Positions 10,279 through 18,710 of a stretch of DNA of 34,837 nucleotides are shown here, piece after piece. Origin of the DNA: Gammaproteobacteria bacterium (GTDB lineage: Bacteria > Pseudomonadota > Gammaproteobacteria > Acidiferrobacterales > Sulfurifustaceae); contig JACQER010000026.1 in the NCBI GenBank assembly GCA_016200465.1, positions 1 through 34,837 on the forward strand, read 5' to 3'. The notes under the pieces are model-generated. The model made no database searches and had not been told where the DNA came from. It saw only the letters and a program-made list of their open reading frames with translations. The position numbers and the translations under genes were made by a program. Numbering within the stretch: the first letter of the stretch is position 1; the number at the start of each line of letters is the position of its first letter.

Positions 10279-11058
10279 ATGACGTCCCTGAGAGGGGCAG
10301 TGGCTGTCATGCTGATGCTGCTCGCGTCTTGCGGGTTTCCGCTGGCGCCGGTGAGCGAGCAGGGAGTTCCGCTGCGACAGCCGGAGTCCGGTTACCGGGC
10401 GGTGCGCGCGGGCGACACGCTTTACAGCATCGCCTGGGAATCGGGGCGCGATTACCGTGATCTCGCCCGATGGAACGGTATTTCCCCGCCGTATGTGATC
10501 AAGCCCGGACAAAATCTGCGTCTGTACCCGCCGTCGGGGTTGGAGCACGCGACCCGTCCGGCTCAGAAGCCGCCGTCACCTTCGCCCGGCCGGCACGTGG
10601 CTGCCGAAAAGACGTCGAACGAGAAAAAATCCGCGATCGAGAAACCGTCAGCGACAGCCAGGCCGCCAGCGCCCACTGTTGTCGCCAAATCGCTCGACTG
10701 GATCTGGCCCACGGACGGTTCGTTGCTGGAGCGTTACTCGGCCAACGGTCCGAACAAAGGCATCGACATCGCCGGCCGAAAGGGCCAGCCGATTCTCGCC
10801 GCCGCGCCGGGGCAAGTCGTGTATCAGGGAGGTGGACTTCGCGGTTACGGACAGCTTATCATCATCAAACACAACGCTGATTTTCTGAGCGCTTACGCCC
10901 ACTGCGACAAGATTTACGTCAAGGAAGGGAATGTGATAAAACGGGGACAGAAAATCGCCGACATGGGCAGTAGTGGCACCGACAGGGCCAAGCTGCATTT
11001 CGAGGTTCGATACCGCGGTGCTCCGGTGGACCCGCAAGACTATCTTCCCAGAAAGTAA
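10279..11058 (+). CDS. nlpD: NlpD-type LysM/M23 lipoprotein, amidase activator
   Basis: Outer-membrane lipoprotein expected to activate a cell-wall amidase (AmiC in Escherichia coli) during division. 259 residues: signal peptide with lipobox LASC (Cys18), LysM about 39-84 ([26 protein letters not shown]), a low-complexity Pro/Lys/Ala linker about 90-135, and a C-terminal M23 (LytM) domain from 140. The catalytic site is degenerate: the first metal His is replaced (NKGIDIAG, 159-166) and the HxH motif reads KLH (238-240). It is therefore a non-enzymatic activator, as for the family. Its coding region probably carries the rpoS promoter, as in Escherichia coli. Confidence 0.94.
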   Translation: MTSLRGAVAVMLMLLASCGFPLAPVSEQGVPLRQPESGYRAVRAGDTLYSIAWESGRDYRDLARWNGISPPYVIKPGQNLRLYPPSGLEHATRPAQKPPSPSPGRHVAAEKTSNEKKSAIEKPSATARPPAPTVVAKSLDWIWPTDGSLLERYSANGPNKGIDIAGRKGQPILAAAPGQVVYQGGGLRGYGQLIIIKHNADFLSAYAHCDKIYVKEGNVIKRGQKIADMGSSGTDRAKLHFEVRYRGAPVDPQDYLPRK

Positions 11059-11060
11059 CT

Positions 11061-12128
11061 ATGCCACCACGCAAGCCGTCACGCGCACCGGTCAAAAAGG
11101 GCAAAGCCAAAGCGAAAGTCAAAGCGGACACGGTCAAGGTGTCGCCCGAGGCCGAGGAGGCCGAGGACGAGGCTCTCGCGCCGGCCGAGGAAGCCGAGGA
11201 AGAAGAGGCCGCCGAAGAGGAAGCCGCGCCCAAGCCGGCGGCCGCCGAGGAAGAAGAGCCCGAAACCAGCGGACGCGAATCAGGCGACGTGTATTATTCA
11301 CACGCGGACGCCACTCGCATTTATCTTAAAGAGATAGGGTTCTCGCCGCTCCTGTCCGCCGAGGAGGAAGTCTTTTTCGCGCGCAAGGCGCAGAAAGGCG
11401 ACGGCAAGGCGCGCAAGCGCATGATCGAAAGCAACCTGCGCCTGGTGGTCAAGATCGCGCGCCGTTACATGAACCGCGGTCTTTCGCTGCTCGATCTCAT
11501 CGAGGAAGGCAATCTCGGCCTCATCCGCGCGGTGGAGAAATTCGATCCCGAGCGTGGATTTCGTTTTTCCACCTATGCCACCTGGTGGATACGGCAAACC
11601 ATCGAACGCGGCATCATGAACCAGACGCGCACCATCCGGTTGCCGGTGCACGTGCTCAAGGAAATCAACATCTACCAGCGCGCCGCGCGTTACCTGGCGC
11701 AGAAACTGGACCATGAACCGTCGCCGGAAGAGGTTGCCAACCTGCTCGACAAGCCGGTCGAGGACGTCAAGGGCATGCTCGGGCTCAACGAGCGCGTCGC
11801 TTCCGTGGATGCGCCGCTGGATGACGATCCCGACCGTTCGCTGCTCGATGCCATCGCCGACGAGCGCACGCCGGATCCGGAAAAAGTCTTGCAGCGCGAC
11901 GACCTGCAACAGCTGATCCAGCAGTGGCTGGACGAGCTCAACGACAAGCAGCGCGAGGTCGTCGAACGCCGCTTCGGTCTGAACCACCGCGAGATCTCCA
12001 CGCTCGAGGAAGTTGGCGCGGACATCGGCGTGACGCGCGAGCGGGTGCGCCAGATCCAGGTCGAGGCGCTGAAGCGCCTGCGTGTGATCCTGGAAAAAGC
12101 CGGTTACTCAGTCGACTCCCTGTTTTAG
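11061..12128 (+). CDS. rpoS: RNA polymerase sigma factor RpoS
   Basis: Stationary-phase and general-stress sigma factor, 355 residues. Region 1.2 begins [16 protein letters not shown]; region 2 includes RRMYNRG-like [33 protein letters not shown]-type sequence with [16 protein letters not shown] (2.3/2.4). Region 3 has [10 protein letters not shown], which keeps the lysine used for RssB recognition in Escherichia coli, and region 4 has [17 protein letters not shown]. The N terminus is unusual: residues 1-22 are Lys/Ala/Pro-rich and about 29-70 are Glu/Ala-rich, roughly 30 residues longer than in enterics. It begins two bases after nlpD. Its last 21 bases overlap the converging gene. Confidence 0.95.
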   Translation: MPPRKPSRAPVKKGKAKAKVKADTVKVSPEAEEAEDEALAPAEEAEEEEAAEEEAAPKPAAAEEEEPETSGRESGDVYYSHADATRIYLKEIGFSPLLSAEEEVFFARKAQKGDGKARKRMIESNLRLVVKIARRYMNRGLSLLDLIEEGNLGLIRAVEKFDPERGFRFSTYATWWIRQTIERGIMNQTRTIRLPVHVLKEINIYQRAARYLAQKLDHEPSPEEVANLLDKPVEDVKGMLGLNERVASVDAPLDDDPDRSLLDAIADERTPDPEKVLQRDDLQQLIQQWLDELNDKQREVVERRFGLNHREISTLEEVGADIGVTRERVRQIQVEALKRLRVILEKAGYSVDSLF

Positions 12129-12503
12129 TTCCTCGATCATGAGCAGGGCGGCGGCCACCCGCCGGCCGTCGCTCATCAGAAAATTGTAGGTGCGGCACGC
12201 CGCGCCGGTGTCCATCACCTCCAGCCCGATGCCTGCTTCGACCAGGGAGCGGGTCAGCGCCGGCGCGGGAAACCGCAGGCGCGCGCCCGTGCCCAGAATC
12301 ACCACTTCCGGTTTCAGCGCGACGATCGTCTCGAAATGAGCCGCCCGCAGGTCGGCGAAGCCGGCCGGCGGCCACGCGGCGACCGCCTGTCCCGGCGTCA
12401 CGATCAGGCTGGTCGTATAGACCTCCTCGTTGATGGTGACGCGACCCGGCGCATAGGCGCGGACCAGGTTCTGACCGGCTCCGGATTCAAGATGAATTTT
12501 CAT
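12108..12503 (-). CDS. Mth938-like domain protein (NDUFAF3 family)
   Basis: 131-residue cytoplasmic protein of the Mth938/DUF498 family, related to the mitochondrial complex I assembly factor NDUFAF3; the bacterial function is not established. Typical signs: [15 protein letters not shown] near the N terminus, the central [17 protein letters not shown] and [22 protein letters not shown], and an alanine-rich C-terminal helix. Full length for the family. It converges on rpoS with a 21-bp 3' overlap and is divergent from the aminotransferase gene. Start ATG at 12503; no good ribosome site is seen. Confidence 0.85.
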   Translation of the reverse strand: MKIHLESGAGQNLVRAYAPGRVTINEEVYTTSLIVTPGQAVAAWPPAGFADLRAAHFETIVALKPEVVILGTGARLRFPAPALTRSLVEAGIGLEVMDTGAACRTYNFLMSDGRRVAAALLMIEELKQGVD

Positions 12504-12546
12504 GGTTGCGGGTGTCGTGCTTGTTCCATCGATGTCGTGAAACCCC

Positions 12547-12552
12547 TATAAT
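12547..12552 (+). promoter_or_regulatory. Candidate -10 element for alaC-hom
   Basis: Perfect TATAAT 60 bases before the alaC start in the divergent gap. No good -35 is found at 16-18 spacing (TTCCAT at 17), so activator help may be needed. Confidence 0.45.
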
Positions 12553-12611
12553 GCACGCGTATTCAAGGTCTTGGCGGCAATACACTTAACTATACCAGTC
12601 CGGCTCAGAGC

Positions 12612-13829
12612 ATGTCACAAAACGACGACTTCCCGCGCATAAAACGGCTGCCGCCCTACGTCTTCAACATCGTCAACGAGCTCAAGGCGCAGGCGCGCCG
12701 TCGTGGCGAAGACATCATCGATTTCGGCATGGGCAATCCCGATGGGGCCACGCCGAAGCACATCGTCGACAAGCTGGTCGAGGCCGCGCAGCGCGATGAT
12801 ACGCACCGTTACTCGGTTTCGCGCGGTATCCCGCGCCTGCGGCGCGCGATATGCCAGTGGTACAAACGCCGCTACGACGTGGATCTCGACATGGACAGTG
12901 AGGCGATCGTCACCATCGGCTCGAAGGAAGGGTTGTCGCACCTGGCGCTCGCCACCGTCGACAAGGGCGACTCGGTGCTGGTGCCGAATCCGAGTTATCC
13001 GATTCACGCCTACGGTTTCGTGATCGCCGGCGCCGACATCCGGCACGTGCCGCTGGTGCCGGGCGGTGATTTTTTCGCCGAGCTCGAGAAAGCCATCAAG
13101 AACGCCTGGCCCAAGCCCAAGTTTCTGGTGCTGAATTTTCCCGCCAACCCCACGACACAGTGTGTCGATCTCGGCTTTTTCGAGAAGGTCGTCGCGGTCG
13201 CGCGCGAGCACGGCATCTGGGTGATACACGACCTGGCGTACGCCGACATCGTCTTCGACGGCTACAAGGCGCCGTCGATTCTGCAAGTGCCGGGCGCGAA
13301 AGACATCGCGGTCGAATTCTTCACGCTTTCGAAGAGCTACAACATGCCCGGCTGGCGCATCGGTTTCATGTGCGGCAACCCCAAGCTCGTGGCGGCGTTG
13401 TCGCGTCTCAAGTCGTATTTCGATTACGGCATGTTCACGCCGATCCAGGTGGCGGCCATTCTCGCGCTCGAAGGACCGCAAGATTGCCTGGAAGAAATCC
13501 GCATGACCTACCAGAAACGACGCGACGTGCTGTGCAACAGCCTGTTCGCCGCCGGCTGGCTCGTGGAAAAACCCAAGGCCACCATGTTCGTCTGGGCGCA
13601 CATTCCCGAACCGTACCGCGCCATGGGTTCGCTCGAATTCTCCAAGAAACTTCTCACCGACGCCAAGGTGGCGGTTTCGCCCGGCATCGGCTTCGGCGAA
13701 TACGGCGATGAATACGTGCGCTTCTCGCTCATCGAAAACGAGCACCGCACGCGTCAGGCGGTGCGCTCGATTCGCGAGATGTTCCGCCGCGACAAGACGA
13801 TTCCGGAAAAGAAAGAGCAGGCCATATGA
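12612..13829 (+). CDS. alaC: AlaC-type PLP aminotransferase
   Basis: Class I/II aminotransferase, 405 residues, most like the alanine-forming AlaC (glutamate-pyruvate) group. Features: [11 protein letters not shown] near 38-48, NFPANPTTQ (175-183) with the PLP-contacting Asn, D207 and Y210, Schiff-base Lys241 in [14 protein letters not shown], and substrate-carboxylate Arg near [12 protein letters not shown]. Placed before hom with a 4-base ATGA overlap, as is common, so it may also serve aspartate-family metabolism. The exact substrate is inferred from family resemblance only. Confidence 0.88.
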   Translation: MSQNDDFPRIKRLPPYVFNIVNELKAQARRRGEDIIDFGMGNPDGATPKHIVDKLVEAAQRDDTHRYSVSRGIPRLRRAICQWYKRRYDVDLDMDSEAIVTIGSKEGLSHLALATVDKGDSVLVPNPSYPIHAYGFVIAGADIRHVPLVPGGDFFAELEKAIKNAWPKPKFLVLNFPANPTTQCVDLGFFEKVVAVAREHGIWVIHDLAYADIVFDGYKAPSILQVPGAKDIAVEFFTLSKSYNMPGWRIGFMCGNPKLVAALSRLKSYFDYGMFTPIQVAAILALEGPQDCLEEIRMTYQKRRDVLCNSLFAAGWLVEKPKATMFVWAHIPEPYRAMGSLEFSKKLLTDAKVAVSPGIGFGEYGDEYVRFSLIENEHRTRQAVRSIREMFRRDKTIPEKKEQAI

Positions 13830-15148
13830 AGCCCGTCAAAATCGGCCTTCTCGGCCTCGGCACCGTCGGCTGCGGCACCATCAGCGTGCTGGCGCGCAAC
13901 GGACAGGAAATCGCGCGTCGTGCCGGACGCGAAATCAGCATTGTCCAGGCTTCGGCGCGCGATCTGAAGAAAAAGCGGCCGTGTTCGGTCGACGGCATCC
14001 AGCTGGTGCAAGACCCGCATGAAGTGGTGCGCAATCCCGAAATCGAAGTGGTGGTGGAACTGATCGGCGGTTACGAGCCGGCGCGCACGCTGGTGCTGGA
14101 AGCCATCGCCCAGGGCAAGCACGTGGTCACCGCCAACAAGGCCCTGATCGCCGTGCATGGCAACGAAATCTTCGCCCAGGCGCAGAAAAAGGGCGTGATG
14201 GTGGCATTCGAGGCCGCCGTGGCCGGCGGCATCCCCATCATCAAGTCGGTGCGCGAAGGCCTTACGGGAAACCGCATCGAATGGATCGCCGGCATCATCA
14301 ACGGCACCAGCAATTTCATTCTCACCGAGATGCGCGACAAGGGCGCGGATTTCGCCGACGTGCTCAAGGAGGCGCAGCGCCTCGGCTATGCCGAGGCCGA
14401 CCCGACCTTCGACGTGGAAGGCATCGACGCGGCGCACAAGCTGACGATCCTCGCCGCCATTGCTTTCGGCATTCCGCTCAAATTCAAGCAGGCCTATACC
14501 GAGGGCATCACCCGGATCACGCGCATGGACGTACAATACGCGGAAAAGCTGGGCTATCGTCTCAAGCTGCTCGGCATCGCGCGCCGCACCAACGGTGGCG
14601 TCGAACTGCGCGTGCACCCGACGCTGATTCCCGAACGCCGGCTCATCGCCAACGTGGACGGGGCGATGAACGCGGTGCTGGTCAAGGGCGACGCCGTGGG
14701 GCCGACGCTGTTCTATGGCGCCGGCGCCGGCGCCGAGCCGACCGCCTCGGCCGTGGTCGCCGATCTCGTGGACGTTGTTCGCACGCTCACGGTGGATCCG
14801 AACAACCGCGTCCCGCACCTGGCGTTCCAGCCGGACGCGCTCGTGGACCTGCCGATTCTCCCGATCGAGGACGTCGAAACCTCGTATTACCTGCGTCTGC
14901 ACGCGCTCGACAAGCCCGGCGTACTGGCGGAGGTCACGCGCATTCTCGCCGATCTCAACATCAGCATCGAGTCGATTCTCCAGAAGGAGCCGCGTCCGAA
15001 CGAGAAGACCGTGCCGGTCATCATCCTGACGCAACGGGTGCGGGAGAAGAACATGAATGAAGCCATCGCCCGGATCGAGAAGCTTTCCTCGATCGAGGGT
15101 AAGGTCGCGCGCATCCGTCTCGAGCACCTCAACCCGGATTGGAAATGA
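13826..15148 (+). CDS. hom: Homoserine dehydrogenase with ACT domain
   Basis: NAD(P)H-dependent reduction of aspartate semialdehyde to homoserine, the branch point to threonine and methionine. 440 residues: Rossmann motif [12 protein letters not shown] (7-18), [10 protein letters not shown] and [11 protein letters not shown], the catalytic segment [11 protein letters not shown] and [20 protein letters not shown], and a C-terminal ACT domain from about 354 ([21 protein letters not shown]) that usually confers threonine feedback inhibition. Overlaps the preceding aminotransferase by four bases. It is the monofunctional form, with no aspartokinase domain. Confidence 0.96.
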   Translation: MKPVKIGLLGLGTVGCGTISVLARNGQEIARRAGREISIVQASARDLKKKRPCSVDGIQLVQDPHEVVRNPEIEVVVELIGGYEPARTLVLEAIAQGKHVVTANKALIAVHGNEIFAQAQKKGVMVAFEAAVAGGIPIIKSVREGLTGNRIEWIAGIINGTSNFILTEMRDKGADFADVLKEAQRLGYAEADPTFDVEGIDAAHKLTILAAIAFGIPLKFKQAYTEGITRITRMDVQYAEKLGYRLKLLGIARRTNGGVELRVHPTLIPERRLIANVDGAMNAVLVKGDAVGPTLFYGAGAGAEPTASAVVADLVDVVRTLTVDPNNRVPHLAFQPDALVDLPILPIEDVETSYYLRLHALDKPGVLAEVTRILADLNISIESILQKEPRPNEKTVPVIILTQRVREKNMNEAIARIEKLSSIEGKVARIRLEHLNPDWK

Positions 15149-15155
15149 AAAATAG

Positions 15156-15225
15156 ACAGGATTAACAGGATTAGAACAGGATTAACAAGATTAAAACCAA
15201 AAAAACTTTTTTGAACTAATCCTGT
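15156..15225. repeat. (ACAGGATTA)n repeat cluster between hom and thrC
   Basis: Direct copies of ACAGGATTA at 15156-15164, 15165-15173 and 15176-15184, a variant ACAAGATTA at 15185-15193, and one inverted copy CTAATCCTGT at 15216-15225 that pairs perfectly with 15165-15174. Low-GC against the surrounding coding DNA. The inverted copy allows a hairpin with a 41-base loop containing runs of A and T. Confidence 0.8.
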
Positions 15226-15252
15226 GAAATTGATTTTTTAGGAATTGGATTC

Positions 15253-16335
15253 ATGAACCTTGGAACGCGTTACACCGGCCTCATCGACAAATACCGCGAC
15301 CGCCTGCCGGTTTCGGACGATACCCGCATCATCAGCCTCGGCGAGGGCGCCACGCCGCTGATACGCCTCAACAACATTCCGCGTGAGCTCGGCAGGCAGG
15401 TGGACATTTACGTGAAGTTCGAGGGTCTGAATCCGACCGGCTCGTTCAAGGACCGCGGCATGACCATGGCCGTCACCAAGGCGGTGGAAGAGGGCAGTCG
15501 CGCGATCATCTGCGCCTCCACCGGCAACACCTCGGCCGCGGCTGCGGCCTACGCCGCGCGCGCCGGCATCACCTGCTTCGTGGTCATTCCGGAAGGCAAG
15601 ATCGCGCTGGGCAAACTGGCGCAGGCGATGATCCACGGTGCGGTGGTGATCCAGATCCAGGGCAACTTCGACGCCGGCATGGCACTCGTGAAGGAGGTCG
15701 CCAACGAAGCGCCGGTTACAATCGTAAACTCGATCAACCCATACCGCCTGCAGGGACAGAAGACGGCGGCGTTCGAGATCATCGAGGAACTGGGCAGCGC
15801 GCCGGATTACCACTGTCTTCCGGTCGGCAACGCCGGCAACATCACCGCGCACTGGATGGGTTACTGCGAATACGCCGATCACGGCATCTGCAACAACCGT
15901 CCGGTCATGGTGGGCTACCAGGCAGCCGGCGCCGCGCCGTTCATTCTCGGCAAAATGGTGGACAATCCCGAGACGGTTGCGACTGCGATCCGCATCGGTC
16001 ATCCGCAATCCTGGGACAAGGCCTGGCAGGTGCAGAAAGAATCCAAGGGCTGGTTTGAAAAATTCAACGACGAAGACATCCTCGCGGCGCAAAAGCTGCT
16101 GGCGCAGAAGGAAGGCGTTTTCTGCGAGCCGGCTTCGGCCATATCGCTCGCCGGCGCCTTGCACGACATCAAGCGCGGCAAGATTCCCGAAGGCAGCCGC
16201 ATCGTCTGTACCCTGACGGGTCACGGACTCAAGGACCCGGACACGGCCATCAAGCAAAGCAGCGGACCGATGCTCAAAGTGAAGGCCGAATTGGAATCAG
16301 TCAAGCAGGCGATCCTGAACAACCTGTCCGGTTAG
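15253..16335 (+). CDS. thrC: Threonine synthase
   Basis: PLP enzyme converting O-phosphohomoserine to threonine. 360 residues, the short class as in Bacillus rather than the 428-residue Escherichia coli type. PLP Lys66 is in PTGSFKDRGM, followed by CASTGNTSAAAAAYAAR, the phosphate-cup Gly-rich PVGNAGNITAHWMGY and EPASAISLAGAL. Start ATG 15253 has TAGGAA 12 bases upstream. The 104-base gap from hom contains a repeat cluster, so hom-thrC may still be one transcript. Confidence 0.95.
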   Translation: MNLGTRYTGLIDKYRDRLPVSDDTRIISLGEGATPLIRLNNIPRELGRQVDIYVKFEGLNPTGSFKDRGMTMAVTKAVEEGSRAIICASTGNTSAAAAAYAARAGITCFVVIPEGKIALGKLAQAMIHGAVVIQIQGNFDAGMALVKEVANEAPVTIVNSINPYRLQGQKTAAFEIIEELGSAPDYHCLPVGNAGNITAHWMGYCEYADHGICNNRPVMVGYQAAGAAPFILGKMVDNPETVATAIRIGHPQSWDKAWQVQKESKGWFEKFNDEDILAAQKLLAQKEGVFCEPASAISLAGALHDIKRGKIPEGSRIVCTLTGHGLKDPDTAIKQSSGPMLKVKAELESVKQAILNNLSG

Positions 16336-16535
16336 CTGCCGCTCTCTGTAACCCCCTGCCGTATAGTTGGAGTCGCCGACCCTGAAAACGGGTTCCCGGC
16401 TTTGTCCCCAAGCCTGCACCCCATTCCATGGCGGGCTTTTGATTTTCCCGGAAAGTGGCCATTTCCCGCCGATTATTGGACCTCAACCGTGAAAGTCTCC
16501 TGAAATCAAGCGCTCCGGCGGCATATCCCGGGCGC
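16336..16535. other. Intergenic region upstream of the chemotaxis promoter
   Basis: Two hundred bases without a credible gene. A weak imperfect hairpin lies at 16375-16400 (GCCGACCC...GGGT...CGGC followed by TTTG), possibly ending thrC transcription. The rest is the space where a sigma-54 activator would bind, but no activator site can be named by eye. Confidence 0.5.
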
Positions 16536-16551
16536 TGGCACAGCTATTGCT
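16536..16551 (+). promoter_or_regulatory. Sigma-54 (RpoN) promoter of the chemotaxis operon
   Basis: TGGCACAGCTATTGCT matches the sigma-54 consensus TGGCACRNNNNTTGCW at all 12 informative positions, with GG and GC ten bases apart. Start expected near 16562, about 70 bases before the first gene. It implies activation by an enhancer-binding protein, such as a FleR/FlrC-type flagellar regulator, not seen in this window. Confidence 0.88.
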
Positions 16552-16633
16552 ATAACTATTAGGAGGATATTCACGGGACCCCGGTGAGGGGAGCGGCAAA
16601 TACGGGGCAGACGATGATCTTAAAGGAAACATC

Positions 16634-16954
16634 GTGACAGGAAACAACATGGACCCGGTTCACATCGAGCACACCGCCGACACCACGCACGTGGCGCTGG
16701 AAGCGGCGCTGGGTATTGCCGACGCCCGTATTCTGCATGAAAAACTGGGCGCGGTGCTGGCCAGTGCCACGCCGGTGGTGCTGGACGGCAGCCGGGTGGA
16801 ACGTCTGGATGCGGCCGCCATGCAGGTACTGGCCGGTTTTTTCCGTACCGCCCGCGATCGCGGTCTGGCTGTCAGCTGGCAAAGCCTGCCGCCTGGCATC
16901 CAGCAGGCCGCGCACCTGCTCGGCCTTGAATTCATTCTTGAGATGAAATCATGA
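16634..16954 (+). CDS. STAS-domain protein heading the chemotaxis operon
   Basis: 106-residue cytoplasmic protein made of one STAS (anti-sigma-factor-antagonist-like) domain. The core strand-loop-helix reads [23 protein letters not shown], where the usual phospho-Ser/Thr position in the D-x-S loop is replaced by hydrophobic and alanine residues; it also resembles MlaB-type STAS. GTG start at 16634 is supported by AAAGGA six bases before it. The stop overlaps the next receptor gene by ATGA, so the two are translationally coupled and probably work together. The partner and role in chemotaxis are not established. Confidence 0.82.
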   Translation: MTGNNMDPVHIEHTADTTHVALEAALGIADARILHEKLGAVLASATPVVLDGSRVERLDAAAMQVLAGFFRTARDRGLAVSWQSLPPGIQQAAHLLGLEFILEMKS

Positions 16955-18330
16955 ACGGACCGATTTCATTCAGCCCGAACATTCTGGCCCGCACCCAATC
17001 CTGGCCGCGGTGGTGGTTGTGGGCCGCCGTCGGCATGACGGTTTCGCTGATGTGGATGATTCCCTTTACGCCCTGGTGGGCGGTACTCGGCAGCAGCCTG
17101 TGCGCCGTGCTCACGCTCACGGTTCTGGCGTTCTATGCCCGCAAGCAGGAGGAAGCCAAGCCGCTCGAAGGCGAGGAAGTCCTCGAGGGCCACGACGCCA
17201 AGCAGGTTCTGGAACAGGTGGACGCGCTCATGTCGCCGTCCAAGGACATCGAACAGATACCGCAGGTGGACGAAGTCCTGCAGAACATGGCGGCGGACAA
17301 TCAGCGCCGCCGCCTCGAGGACCTGATGCGCCGCTGGGTGGACGTGGCGCAGCGTTACAGCGAAGCCGCGCTGGTGCTGCGCAAGGAAATCTATACCGTC
17401 ATCAAGCAGACCGAACAGGCCGCCAACACCATCGCCAGCAGCTTCGAGGCGGTGATCAACAAGGCCACCATCCAGGCGCGCCAGGCGATGGAGCTTCTCG
17501 AGGGCACGCAGGGCGCCACCAGCGACGGCGCGCCGCAATCGCTGAAAGATTTCATCCAGGTGTCGGACGAGCGACTCAACAAGATGGCCGACGAAGTCGT
17601 GCGCGTCGCCGATCTTTCGGTGAACATGGTGCGCGAACTTGACGGCGTGCAGAACCGGACCCAGGCCATCGACGGGTTCCTGCTCGACGTGGAGAAACTC
17701 GCCGATCAGACCAGTCTGCTGGCGCTGAACGCCGACATCGAAGCGGCGCGCGTCGGCGAACACGGCCGCGGGTTCTCGGTCGTGGCCTCGGAAGTACGGC
17801 GCCTGAGCAAGCGTTCGCACGAGTTCAGCGATCGCATCCGCGTGCACCTCAAGGAAGTGAGAACCGGCCTGAGCAAGACCTACGGCGACATGCGCATGTT
17901 GTCGGCGGCCGACATGGAACACGCTCTCCAGATCAAGGAGGACGTCGTCTCGCTCACGCGCTCGCTGGAAGACAAGAATCGCGAAGTCGCCGAGACCGTC
18001 AGCTGCATCAACGAAATCAGCAAGGAAATCGCGCAAGACGTGCGCAACGTCGTCGTCTCGCTGCAATTCCACGACATCACCAGCCAGAAGCTGAGCGGCA
18101 TGCTGGAACCGATGGACGACCTGCGCCGTTCGCTGTACCACCTGATGCAGGAAACGATCGGTCTCGACAAGAGCCTGCTCAAGAACCTGCCGAACAACGA
18201 ACGCTGGCTGTCGCGGATGCGCGACGACCGCGTGCCGGAAACCGGAGTCAAACCGATGAAAAACACCGTACAGGAACATCCCGCCGTTCATCAGGGCACG
18301 GACAACGGGCCCGCGGTGGAACTGTTCTGA
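16951..18330 (+). CDS. Sensor-less two-TM methyl-accepting chemotaxis protein
   Basis: 459-residue chemoreceptor-like protein. Two N-terminal membrane helices (about 22-38 and 43-64) are joined by a few residues, so there is no periplasmic ligand domain and no clear HAMP. A long cytoplasmic helical region follows. The signalling tip at about 250-280 reads [24 protein letters not shown], a variant of the usual [18 protein letters not shown]. Input must come from inside the cell or the membrane, perhaps through the coupled STAS protein. A flexible tail ends in AVELF, resembling CheR/CheB docking pentapeptides but lacking Trp. cheY follows after 12 bases. Confidence 0.88.
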   Translation: MNGPISFSPNILARTQSWPRWWLWAAVGMTVSLMWMIPFTPWWAVLGSSLCAVLTLTVLAFYARKQEEAKPLEGEEVLEGHDAKQVLEQVDALMSPSKDIEQIPQVDEVLQNMAADNQRRRLEDLMRRWVDVAQRYSEAALVLRKEIYTVIKQTEQAANTIASSFEAVINKATIQARQAMELLEGTQGATSDGAPQSLKDFIQVSDERLNKMADEVVRVADLSVNMVRELDGVQNRTQAIDGFLLDVEKLADQTSLLALNADIEAARVGEHGRGFSVVASEVRRLSKRSHEFSDRIRVHLKEVRTGLSKTYGDMRMLSAADMEHALQIKEDVVSLTRSLEDKNREVAETVSCINEISKEIAQDVRNVVVSLQFHDITSQKLSGMLEPMDDLRRSLYHLMQETIGLDKSLLKNLPNNERWLSRMRDDRVPETGVKPMKNTVQEHPAVHQGTDNGPAVELF

Positions 18331-18342
18331 AGGAGGGCCGCC

Positions 18343-18705
18343 ATGGCAACCATACTCACCGTCGACGATACCGCCTCCATGCGCCAGATGATCAGCTTCA
18401 CGCTGCACAGCGTGGGCCATGAGGTCATCCAGGCATCGGACGGGAAGGAAGCACTCAGAATGCTCGAAGGGAAGAAGGTCGACCTCGTCATTGCTGACGT
18501 CAACATGCCGAACATGGACGGCATCACGCTGGTGAAATCGCTGCGCGCGCTGGCCGACTACAAGTTCACGCCCATCCTCATGTTGACCACGGAATCGCAG
18601 GAAGCCAAGCGGAGCCAAGGGAAAGTCGCCGGTGCCACCGGCTGGATCGTCAAACCCTTCAATCCCGAGCAACTGCTGACGGTGGTGAAAAAGGTTCTGG
18701 GATAG
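18343..18705 (+). CDS. cheY: Chemotaxis response regulator CheY
   Basis: Single receiver domain, 120 residues, no output domain. Acid pocket Asp8/Asp9, phospho-acceptor Asp52 (IADVNMPNMDG), Thr82 (LTTES) and Lys104 (WIVKPF) are all present, so it should be phosphorylated by the adjacent CheA and bind the flagellar switch or another target. AGGAGG lies eight bases before the ATG. Five bases separate it from cheA. Confidence 0.95.
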   Translation: MATILTVDDTASMRQMISFTLHSVGHEVIQASDGKEALRMLEGKKVDLVIADVNMPNMDGITLVKSLRALADYKFTPILMLTTESQEAKRSQGKVAGATGWIVKPFNPEQLLTVVKKVLG

Positions 18706-18710
18706 CACCC

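Noticed and set aside
13754-15127. Long open frames antisense to hom, the chemoreceptor (16966-18708), cheA (19158-20729) and the GTPase (33322-34545)
   Set aside because: These arise from strong third-position GC bias of the real genes; their translations are His/Arg/Asp-rich and match no family.
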